From Unio delphinus (lineage: Eukaryota; Mollusca; Bivalvia; Unionida; Unionidae), in assembly GCA_029339505.1 (NCBI GenBank), contig JAQISU010000189.1:682001-746000 (forward strand): a DNA stretch of 64,000 nucleotides, given 5' to 3'. Position numbers and translations under genes: made by a program. Positions within the stretch are counted from its first letter, which is position 1; each line of letters starts with the position of its first letter. Under the pieces are notes generated by a model that saw nothing but the letters and a program-made list of their open reading frames with translations, did not search any database and was not told the DNA's origin. Shown one piece after another: positions 10,972 to 23,500 of this stretch.

Positions 10972-11760
10972 TTATTTTTTTAATTATTATATTTAAAAAT
11001 CTGATCCAGAAAATTCCAAATGATTACCAAAATAATCTGAGAAATTACAATCACAGACTGAAACTTGGATGTACCAAATATTTCTCAGATTTATCTTCAG
11101 TTTGTGAGATTTTACAATAGTACATTGTGGAGCCAAACATATGGAACATTGTATCTCTTAACAGCTGTAGCAGTCATTATGCATCCAGTTGTCTCCATAC
11201 ATCAGTCATCATGTTTCATGCAACATTAATAAAAAGGGAGAAGCCTGATTGTTACCTGTTGAAACTTGACATTTTAGTACAACCTATATGTTAATGTAAG
11301 CACACCATAGTCAGTGTGTTATAAGACCATTCTACATTGCAGAAAAGGTACATTCACTGTTATAGACGAACAGTAAACATGATGTGGTGTCAGACAGGAT
11401 ATATTGTGGTCAGGGAGTGGATAATAGAGTTGGGGTTTTTCAAGAGAGAGAGAGAGCACCTGTTAGTGTACTTTTAAACCTTGTACTACATGTACATACA
11501 GTACTTTTTTGTATCGATACATGTATTTATAAAGTGTAACATTTTGGGGGATTATATTTTTCAAACCGCAGCTTGCAAAGACGATATGAACTATCATCCT
11601 TCTTGCAGTGACTAGCATGTTACATGTTGGCAAAGTTAATTAAGTTCACAAAACCATTGTTTGTTTCTTTGTAATATCATCAAAAATTGGTGTATTCTCT
11701 CAGTCATTACATAATATTAAAATGGCTCTTCTGTAGGCCCATCAGTATACAGTATAATTG
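10380..11760. other. Region just upstream of SLC12A8, possible 5' UTR or promoter
   Basis: Contains a small TA/TG microsatellite (10938-10970) and no domain-coding frame. An acceptor-like TTCTGTAG ends near 11736, so an upstream non-coding exon is possible. No convincing core promoter is visible. Confidence 0.3.
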
Positions 11761-11822
11761 GACAGCCATGACAGACATCTTAATAGAAAAGGAATATTGA
11801 GTACAACATCAGCGAGACGTTG

Positions 11823-12035
11823 ATGGCAGATTCTCTAGGTACAGAGCACAGATCAATAATGGAGCCATTGGGAACTACCGCAAAAAAGAAGAAAACGGCT
11901 CCAGATTGGGAGCGCTTTGGGCTGAGTCGAGAACACCAAGAAAAAGAAACGACAGCAGCGAGTCAAAACGCTGAATTGGGTACTGATGGTTATCAACAAT
12001 CCGACAACAAGAATGAACTTTTTAGAGAAGATCAG
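11823..12035 (+). CDS. SLC12A8: SLC12A8 coding exon 1 (residues 1-71)
   Basis: 71 codons, phase 0, donor CAG/GTACAT. Encodes a charged cytosolic N-terminus with a lysine run ([12 protein letters not shown]), ending NELFREDQ, which resembles the QELF segment before the first membrane helix of vertebrate SLC12A8. It is longer than the vertebrate N-terminus I recall. This is the least conserved exon, so its assignment rests on phase, the upstream stops and that short match. Confidence 0.82.
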
Positions 12036-14476
12036 GTACATAGAGTAAAAATGAGTGTAAAATATTTATACATTAGTATATTCAAATAAAGATTGATAAT
12101 TGATTATAACTGCATTTAGTTATGGATCCAAAAACTCCATCTATGTTGCTGCTGAAAAAGTTAACATGATGCGAACAAATTTCATCTTATCATCATTTTT
12201 AATAAATTTGTCTGGTGTTTGCGTTTCTGGATTTTTAAGGTAGCTATGACAATTTGGGTTATATCGCTACTATATCTGCATTGTGGAAGTTTATAGTGAT
12301 GTCTTGCATTGGGGCATCATGCTGCAAACATTTGGCATTATGTCCCACCCAGTCACATTATCCTGACACCAGATAGACCAGTCCTAACACTAACCTCCAA
12401 ATGCTGAGCGCCGAGCGAGGCAGCTGTTAGTACCATTTTTATAAGTCTTTTGGTATGACTAGGCCAGGGCTCAAACCCACGACCTCCCACTTCTGACCAC
12501 TAGGTCACCTGAGTGGTTTGTTCGAAAATAATTGAGACTGAGAAATTTGTTGATCAAATTATTGAATATATTTCATATATCTTATTAAATTGTTATACCT
12601 TTCACCTGCTTTTATTTGTATACCTAGACGGTCTGCATTGCTGACTTGAGAGCTCTAAGTTTCTTAATATTAGCACCTAACAAAACAGCTGTTCATACCA
12701 TTTTTAGAATTCTTTGGCACTCAGCCAGGGTTCGAACCGGTAACCTACTGTATCCAAGGTAGAACCTCAAACCACTTAGGCACCCAGAGGATTAAACTGT
12801 CTAGAAGATGAAGAAGAAATTTCCCAATTGACCAATACTTGCTGAAAAGTGATACTAATTAATAATTTTCATGAACAGAAGGGGGTTATGAGTGACCGAG
12901 TGGTCTAAAGCACTCTCTGTTATGATCACTGCCATCACACCTCGGCATGGGTTCGAGGCTCAGATTTGGCCAATGTGGGTATGTGAGAAAGTTTGCCAGT
13001 AGCTTATCGTGGGTTTTTGGTTCTTTCTGGGGGGTTTCCCGGGTTCTTCCTCCACCATTAATATTAGCCACCAAGTATAGCCTATCCTGTGCTGAAAAAT
13101 GGCATTAAACCCTACAACAACAACAATCATAAACAGAATGGTTCAGAAAGTGATTCTTTTTGCCATGATGGTTCTTACAGCAGCATGTAGATCTATCATA
13201 AATTCATAGATGTGTAAGTATGATGCCTTGACTTGCTATTAATTCATTACTATATCTTTTTCCATTTGCTAGTTACCAGTCCAAGGACATTATTTCCTCC
13301 TTCAGTTTTTAATTGGATGTCTAAAAGAAAAAACACAAAACAACATGATAACCAGTCTGACAACACAAAACAACATGATAACCAGTCTGATAACTTAGTC
13401 TACTTCTGACAGATATCTTCCTTCTTTCCTAATATTATTGCACACTTCCTTTAACCTCCAAGTTCAAATGTCTTTCAGCCATGGGCCATGTCAGAGACGG
13501 AACTTATTTTGATTGTCAGAAGTGTCATGTGGGATTTATTATATATTAGAGCACAAGTTATTAATTGTAGAAGATGATGCCATTGGACTGGGGACTACCA
13601 CTAGGGAATAGAGATAGCAATGCAATAATAGTGGTCAAATATTACCTGAACCCATATTACTCTTTATTTTGCATATGAATGGTGAAGCATTGGTATCACT
13701 TCTGGTAGTGACAACATCAGTGTATTTTTCAGAATAGGGGTTCTTAGGGTTCCCAGGGTCACATTTACGTGGGCTTAATTTCTTGTTTTCATAAGGCCCT
13801 CTCTATTATGCTTTTTACATCACAAATATTGTGAATATTTATATATAATTCTTCTCAAATGCTGCATTAATTTCATAATATTATTTCTCTTTAAGGCTAA
13901 ATTGTCATGAAATGTTTCGACTTTCTTATTCAAGCTAAGAGTGTCTACTTTCATTTTACTAGTACTTTCTTGCATGGTGAAGCAATTACTCCTGGTGTTA
14001 GTATAACATGATAATGCAATAATCCCATGTCATTTCAGTTCAGTTATTTCTTAAAGCCACCGCACCAGTGGCCTAGTGGTTAGTGTCCACCACAGAGGCA
14101 TGAGGTCATGGGTTTGATCCCTGGTGGAGTCATACTAAAGACTTACAAAAAAGGTATTAACAGCTGCCTTGCTTGGCACTCACAATTAAGAAGATATTTT
14201 TAGGACTGGTCAGCCTGGTGTCATGAAAATGTGACCAGTCCTAACACTAACCTCTTAATGCTGAATGCCAAGCGAGGCAGCTGTTAGTACCATTTTTGTA
14301 AGTCTTTAGTATGACTCAATTCGGCTTTGAGCCCACAACCGCCCACATCTTAAGTGGTTGCTCTAAACACTAAGCCACTGGAGCAGTCTATTTTTGGTGA
14401 GAAAGTTGAATATGGTGTTAATTGGAGAACGTAAAAGTTATATTAGTAATTAAAGATATAAGATTGTTAATGCTGG

Positions 14477-14530
<54 letters not shown>

Positions 14531-17500
14531 TGATGAACTTGAGCACATCACAAGCTGGCATACTGAAAAGAGTGATGCTTTTTCCAAAGAATCTTAAACA
14601 GATTCATTTCATTGGCTGTTTGAAATGTTTCGCTGATTTTGATTGGCTTGGGGAATAGTTAAGTACATATAGTTGATGGTCAGCAATAGAAAATGCAAAC
14701 AGGAGATGAAATCATCAGCAAAAACATTTGCATTTATTTCTAGAGCAGTCTACATAGAGGAAAAAAATGTAAACTCAAATGTCCAAAATAAAAATCAAGA
14801 TGTGTATGATACAAGTTACTCAGACAAAAAGAAATTTTCAGATATGAGAACCTACATCATAGAAGAATGATGATAAAATTGGATTTTTTTTAATAATAAA
14901 TCATATATTGGTTTGGGTATATGAGATTTCTTTTTTTTTTCTAATTGGCTCAACTTTTTGGCTTTGGTAGAGGTCTGTGGGCACATCTTTTTCCAAGAAT
15001 AAACACTGCCTGTTTTCATCCAAATGTGCAAAAACTGTGTCTCCATCATAAGCAGGAAAGACATGTCATCATTAGCAGGTGAGACGCAGTGCTTTTTGAA
15101 CCAAAGCCTTCATCAGTCAAATATGCAGGAAATGTCTTGCCAGCAAAAGCAGAAAGATAGACATAATCAAGTGATACACATTGTTCTGCAAACCAAAATT
15201 CTATTCTTTATTGAAGAAGAGCATAGTAGCTCAGATCTGTCATATAATTGTTACCTTTTAAGTCACTTAAACATATTATAATCAAGGTTTACAAGAGAGG
15301 ATACTATATATATATAACAAACATTCTGCTGAAAGTAAAATCTTCCATCTTTCACAAGCCTCGTGCAATAGGTAGTTTAATTAGATTAATCAAGTTGTTT
15401 AATGAAAACCTTTTTATTCAGAATCTGTCACAAAAGCCATGGTGGAAAGCCAACTTTTTCATCAGAGAGCCAGTTCTGTTCGGGACATGGGATGGTGTCT
15501 TCACTTCTTGTGTTGTCAACCTTATCAGCGTCATTATCTTCCTCAGGATGGGATGGATAGTGGTCAGTAATACACCCATCAGAACAAACCGAGTCAGTGT
15601 TCATGAAGTATTTTTGTGGTCAGTAATACAGCCATCAAAATAAGCCGAGTCAGTGTTCATGAAGTTTTTTTGTGGTCAGTAATACAGCCATCAAAATAAG
15701 CCGAGTCAGTGTTCTTGAAGTTTTTTTGTGGTCAGTAATACACCCATCAGAACAAACACACAGTAAGTATTCTTGAAGTTTGTTGTGTAATAAACACTCA
15801 AGTTCAAGCTCAAAGTCTGCAATCATTTGACAGCCTGTAACTTTGACTGACTTGTAACCACAGCAGAAATAACTATGCCCTGCTTGTTAACACAGCACAT
15901 GATATAAACTTAGTAGCACATGCTATAAACTCAATAGCACATGCTAAAAACTCAACAGCACATGATATAAACTCAATAGCACATGATATAAACTCAATAG
16001 CACATGATATAAACTCAACAGCACTCAACAGCACATGATATAAACTCAACAGCACATGATATAAACTCAATAGCACATGATATAAACTCAACAGCACATG
16101 ATATAAACTCAATAGCACATGATATAAACTCAATAGCACATGATATAAACTCAACAGTACATGATATAAACTCAATAGCACATGATATAAACTCAACAGC
16201 ACATGATATAAACTCAATAGCACATGCTAAAAACTCAATAGCACATTATATAGACTCAACAGCACATTATATAGACTCAATAGCACATGATATAAACTCA
16301 ACAGCACATGATATAAACTCAATAGCACATGATATAAACTCAACAGTACATGATATAAACTCAATAGCACATGATATAAACTCAACAGCACATGATATAA
16401 ACTCAATAGCACATGCTAAAAACTCAATAGCACATTATATAGACTCAACAGCACATTATATAGACTCAATAGCACATGATATAAACTCAACAGCACATGA
16501 TATAAACTCAATAGCACATGATATAAACTCAATAGCACATGATATAAACTCAATAGCACATGATATAAACTCAACAGCACATGATATAAACTCAATTGCA
16601 CATGATATAAACTCAACAGCACATGATATAAACTCAACAGCACATGATATAAACTCAACAGAACATGATATAAACTCAATAGCACATTATATAGACTCAA
16701 CAGCACATGATATAAACTCAATAGCACATGATATAAACTCAACAGCACATGATATAAACTCAATAGCACATGATATAAACTCAACAGCACATGATATAAA
16801 CTCAATAGCACATGCTAAAAACTCAATAGCACATGATATAAACTAAACAGCACATGATATAAACTCAATAGCACATGATATAAACTCAACAGAACATGAT
16901 ATAGACTCGGTAGCACATGATATAAACTCAACAGCACATGATATAAACTCAATAGCACATTATATAGACTCAACAGCACATGATATAAACTCAATAGCAC
17001 ATGATATAAACTCAACAGCACTCAACAGCACATGATATAAACTCAACAGCACATGATATAAACTCAATAGCACATGATATAAACTCAATAGCACATGATA
17101 TAAACTCAGTAGCACTCAACAGCACATGATATAAACTCAACAGCACATGATATAAACTCAATAGCACATGATATAAACTCAACAGCACATGATATAAACT
17201 CAACAGCACATGATATAAACTCAACAGCACATGATATAAACTCAATAGCATATGATATAAACTCAACAGCACATGATATAAACTCAGTAGCACATGATAT
17301 AAACTCAGTAGCACTCAACAGCACATGATATAAACTCAACAGCACATGATATAAACTCAATAGCACATGATATAAACTCAATAGCACTCAACAGCACATG
17401 ATATAAACTCAACAGCACATGATATAAACTCAATGTACTTTATGTTGGCACTTACAAATGTGAAGTAGTGTTAAAGGTTTAACACATACAGTGTACCTAA

Positions 17501-20500
17501 AATTTCATGACAAATGGTTGAAATGTTTTTGAAGTTATGGTAATTTGAAATTGTATATGAAATGAAGAGGCAACCTGATAGTAAAGGGACATTAGGCCTG
17601 AATGCCTGACAAGATGCCCATTTGCCTGAATGCCTGACAAGATGCCTGTTTGCCTGAATGCCTGACAAGATGCCATTGGGCTGTAAATCATATGATGACC
17701 ATGTCTTTTCCAGTATTAGTATTACTTTAGTTGACTGTCCATAGTTATTGGTATGTGCTAGTGTTTGAGTGACATGACAGACAATAAAGAATGAAAAACA
17801 GTTATTGATACAACTTTGGACAAATATCAAAATTAATGTAGTACCAGATTTTGTACAAAAGTATTCTTAAACAGTCACAGGCTTGACCTTAAGGTTATAT
17901 GAACATATGGCTCTGTCTTGTTATTTTATAGTATGGACCTTTTTTGTCATTTTTGGTATAGTTTTCTGTTATTTTATAGTATGACTCCATGCGGTTTTTT
18001 TACGTTACAGCTCTGTTTTTTTTAATGGTATTGCCTTGTGTTGTTAATTGTTTGTTGTGAGGCCTGTTTTTAATTGTTATTTTATGGTATTGCCCTGTGT
18101 TGTTAATTTTAAGGTATGGCCCTGTGTTGTTAATTTTAAGGTATGGCCCTGTGTTGTTAATTTTAAGGTATGGCCCTGTGTTGTTAATTTTAAGGTATGG
18201 CCCTGTGTTGTTAATTTTTTGTGAGGTCTGTATTTAATTGTTATTTTATAGTATTGTTTTTAATTCTTATTTTATGGTATGGCCCTGTGTTGTTAATTTT
18301 AAGGTATGGCCCTGTGTTGTTAATTTTTTGTGAGGTCTGTATTTAATTGTTATTTTATGGTATTGCCCTGTTTTGTTAATTTTTTGTGAGGTCTGTATTT
18401 AATTGTTATTTTATGGTAGTGCCCTGCGTTGTTAATTTTTTGTGAGGTCTGTATTTAATTGTTATTTTATGGTATTGCCCTGTGTTGTTAATTTTTTGTG
18501 AGGTCTGTTTTTAATTCTTATTTTATGGTATGGCCCTGTGTTGTTAATTTTTGGTATGGTTTGTGTCAGATTCTCGTGGGTCATGAGCGTTACTTGTATA
18601 ATATTGTATAAGCCCCACTTGTCAAAGGGTAAGCATTATGTCCCACTTTGTCAAGGGGTATTGCACAACATATAATAATAACACTATAACCCACTCCCCT
18701 CTAATACTCGTTATCTAAGAGATGACCACCCTCAGTATAATTGCCCGGTTCGAGTAAGAGAATGTATATGGTAACCTGAGCGGGTATATTGAACAAAACA
18801 ACTCCGAGCCCCCGTAAAGATAAATAAACAATTTAATCAAATACATACACAATGAAATTTCCTTTCATTAGGAATACACACGGTTTAGAAATAAACTTTC
18901 ACAAATTACAAATAGATTTGAAATAGCATTAAACAGATTAGCCGTTCTATTACTGATAGTTAAAAATTCATCATAGGATCAAGTGTCACAATCGAAGTCA
19001 ATGCTTTTGTTCGATTTTCATAACTTGTTATCCTCGAACCACGTTCTCTGCTCAATCAAATGTTGTTCTAGAAGCTACTGTCTCTCGAGATACTTTCCCT
19101 TCGTGGGTGTTCCGCTTAAACTCAGACTTGTCCACTGTATCAATGTATACACTTCTCAATTCTCTTTTTCCAACGTGTGCGTCTCTATTTCCGACTTCAT
19201 GTCTTCCCAAAAATCTATTTTCTTCCTTCCAAAAAGAAAATTAAAACAACCTAAATCTCTCATTACACTGATAATAGTCGAGACTGTCTGTTATTCCTGG
19301 TTCAAACAATCAGATATTACTATCAGTGATAACAATTTTACGGCTAGTAATTAACTACACATGTCCTCAAATAAATGTACTTTAGCCATTTGTTAATTCT
19401 TTTTGCCTTGACCTAATACATAACATACTACATAGCGAGATGTTGAATAATACACTGTCGCTAAATTATCTATGACATCAAAATTCGGTGAATTCACATG
19501 TATTCTTGTAACTCATTAACTAATGTAATACATTAACTTCTTAGAACACAATCATTATTCAAACAATATGATAAATTCAAGAATTAACGTAACACTTCCT
19601 ATCGTAACTCAACATAGTGTTTTTACGACATAAATAAACACTACATCATTCTTAACTAAGAATTAAGGTAAGAATTCTAATTTATAATTCAAAAGCACAT
19701 TATTAAATTAATGTATCAAATGAAACTAATCATACAAATGTATCAACAAAATCATGTAGACCTGTAAATGAAGCAGACATTATATTAATTGCATCACAAT
19801 AAATGTGGAATTGAGACAATACCTTGTGTCTGGTGCATCACTCAACCGTTGGTTTTGGCGTTTTTTTCCCCTGGTCTGCTTCTTAACGTACGAATGTATT
19901 TCTCTCAAATGACATTCAGAGTCTTTACAAAAAAAAATAATTCTACACTGTCTCTCTTGCAGAGAACTTTTTTAAAGACTGAATTCTAATTCATCTTGTC
20001 CGATATTATGTTCTAAAGATTCCTCGTGTAAAACACACCCCTTATTTAACTGACCAATTAGAAACAAATGTATTTTCCCTCTAAAAGTCGCTTACATCAT
20101 GGTCAATATGACACGCTTTGGTTTTAAGTAACAGAATCTCTGTTTTCTCTCAATTCTGACATTTTCGTGATAAAATGAAACTTTACAAGGTCGTTGTTGG
20201 TCAGTCAGCTCTGAACAAATACGGTTAATTAGTACAACGGCCACATTCTACTATACAAATCCTCTCTCTCTGGCACGATGTCTCATAAATTTAACTAATG
20301 GCTATCTGGCCAGGACTAATTGTTTATTAATAGATTGACCGAAAATTTGGTACTTCACAGCTTGTATTTAATTATTTTATGGTATGGCCCTGTGTCTGTA
20401 TAGTAAATAAGCTGATATTGTCAATGTTATTATTAGGTCTGTTCCAGTAAAGCATACCTATGACTCAGGGAAGGCACTTTTAATGTAGGGTACTCACCCA

Positions 20501-23500
20501 TAGATGCAATTTTTTAATTTTTCTTTTGATTGTAATAGAAACTCTGTGCAATCAAAGTACTCTGACATATTTTTTTTAAAACTGCCTTTCCTGTGAACCA
20601 TGTGTGTTTAAATGAAACATCCTTCAAGGCAGGTTCAATAATTAGCAAGATCTGTGAATATTAATAACATGCATTACATCAGACTGGATGAGCTTAATAA
20701 ATGGTTGTAACCTCTCTAGATAAAGAGAATATATTTCTATTTTCTATAAAACATGGCAAATGGGGTTATTTGAAGACCAATGGATGTATTAAGTTTTTAG
20801 AAAGATATTAATATTAATTATGATTAATATTAACTATGATTAATATAAATTATGATTAATATTAATCATGAGTAATATTAATTATGATTAATATTAATTA
20901 TGAAATTAGTTTTGATTCTTTACTTCATCCTCATTTCTTTCTTAGGATTATAGTGTCTATTATTTCTGCTCTGATAAATCAGCAGGTCAGACTTGTCACC
21001 AGATTGTTGAGAGTTTGTAATTCACCATCAGATCAGCTCATATTGGCTGCCATGACTGTCCTTGGACAAGGCATTTAATTCAGTTGCCTCATGGGTAACC
21101 ATGGTTGCAGGTTTGAATCCTACCATGGGATGAACCTGTATCAGCTGCCATGGTGTATCCATTGGCAAGATATTTTACTCAAATTGCATTGGTGCTTAAT
21201 AACCAACTTGAATTGCTGGCCTGGCCATAAAACACCACAAACCTAAACCCAATTGCCTTAATATATACTTGTGTTGGTGGAAGAACTAATTTAAAACCTG
21301 CTCAGATCACAATGTTGTTTTGACTGGGGTGCCACAATTAACATTCCTCTTGTGGTATGTCTTGCATTATTTAGATGAATTGAGACAAACATCAATACAA
21401 CCATTTTAGTCCTGCATTGATTATTTTTCCTTGTTTGAGATCATACAAGTAATATTTTCTTGTTCAAATGAACCTTATACAAATGTACTATATATACAAA
21501 TGTACTGTGTACCAATGTACCAGGTACATTTGTAAAAGTTATATGTTACAAGGTACTTGTAACATATAACTTTTACAAATGTACCTTGTACAAATGTACC
21601 CTATACAAAGTACCTTATACAAATGTACCATATACAAAAATTTAATATACCTTGTAAAATTGTACTGTATATGAATGTACATTGTACAAATGTACCCTAT
21701 ACAAAAGTACCTTATACAAATGTACCATATACAAAAATTTAATATACCTTGTAAAATTGTACTGTATATGAATGTACCTTGTACAAATGTACCCTATACA
21801 AAAGTACCTTATACAAATGTACCATATACAAAAATTTAATATACCTTGTAAAATTGTACTGTATATGAATGTACCTTGTACAAATGTACCCTATACAAAA
21901 GTACCTTATACAAATGTACCATATACAAAAATTTAATATACCTTGTAAAATTGTACTGTATATGAATGTACCCTATACAAAAGTACCTTATACAAATGTA
22001 CCTTATACAAATGTACCATATACAAAAATTTAATATACCTTGTAAAATTGTACTGTATATGAATGTACATTGTACAAATGTACCCTATACAAAAGTACCT
22101 TATACAAATGTACCATATACAAAAATTTAATATACCTTGTAAAATTGTACTGTATATGAATGTACCTTGTACAAATGTACCCTATACAAAAGTACCTTAT
22201 ACAAATGTACCATATACAAAAATTTAATATACCTTGTAAAATTGTACTGTATATGAATGTACCTTGTACAAATGTACCCTATACAAAAGTACCTTATACA
22301 AATGTACCATATACAAAAATTTAATATACCTTGTAAAATTGTACTGTTTATGAATGTACCTTGTATAAATGTACCTGATACAAATGTGCTTGGCCGAGTG
22401 GTCTAAAGCGCTCACTGTTGTGGATCACTGCCATCTCACCTCTGTCAGTGTGGGTTCAAGTCTAGCGTTCAACCAATATGGGTATGTGAGAAAGCTTGCC
22501 AATAGTTTCAAGTGTATTGGTGGTTCTTTCTGGGACTTTACTGGATTCTTCCTCCTCCATTTATACTGGCCACCATGTATAGCCTATCTTGTGCTGAAAA
22601 ATGGTGTTAAACCCAACAACAACCGTTACAACAATAACACATATACCTAGTGCAAATGTACAAAAATGTACATTTTAAAAAAATTTAATGTACCTTTTAC
22701 AAATGTATCCTTTTCAACTGTACTGGTACCTTGGCTTTTTTTGTGGGCGTTATACAAATATTATGAACTTATGAGAAAGTGGTGGGTGTAAGGTGCAGTT
22801 GTTTGCATTTACAACATGCACAATGGACAGAATGTTTATGTACCACTAAGTTACGTTCATGAACTGTGGCTGAAATTTCAGTGGATATTGTACTTGTGGA
22901 AATTGTAAATGATCTGTGCACACAGCTAACTAAAATGACTGCTCCCTTGTGCTGGAAAAATTAACTATAATTAGTATAAAGTACTAATTAATTATCTTTA
23001 GCACTTATTAAAATAGGGAACATAAATTGTGCCAGATTAGACAATAACAGATTTTGAGAGTGCAATGAAGGAATTACCAAATGTATAAAATGTTAAAAAA
23101 AGTTATCAGCTTTTTCTAAAAACAATTTACCTCTGAAGTCTGAAGTGAAAATGGCCAGGGAGCTAGCATTTTTTGTTGTTGAGAGGTACACATTTGAAGT
23201 AAGGTCAAGCTGGATATTCTATAATCCATCTTACACCCATGAATCATATAACAAAATAAAGGGAATTAAAGGTTGTTTTAATTTTACCTAAGATATACAA
23301 GGTCCTTTTTAAATAGCCAGACGTATAACCAGTGAGGATACCTGGGGGAATTCTTTTTCTTTAAATTTCTAACCCTATTGAAAATACGAAACTGAGCACC
23401 ACTATTATCACTTTAGTCAACTACACCTTTTCTTTACAAAACTCTACAATATAACCTTGTGTAAAAAGTGGAGACATGCATTGGCTGATTTTGTTTGTAA

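Noticed and set aside
15248..15643. 131-codon frame including exon 2
   Set aside because: Only 15422-15562 is coding. The upstream part precedes the acceptor and the downstream part reads into the repeated donor array.
15873..17387. Series of minus-strand frames encoding LLSLYHV heptads
   Set aside because: A consequence of a 21-bp tandem repeat; the frames are broken wherever a partial unit occurs and lie antisense in intron 2.
18983..19354. 123-codon open frame inside the 1.8-kb insertion
   Set aside because: No domain, low-complexity AT-rich composition and no periodicity of codon use visible by eye.
22386..22460. tRNA-Ser/Leu-like gene (box A and box B present)
   Set aside because: The same head occurs in at least six copies joined to one 3' body, and the acceptor stem cannot be closed; these are SINE heads.
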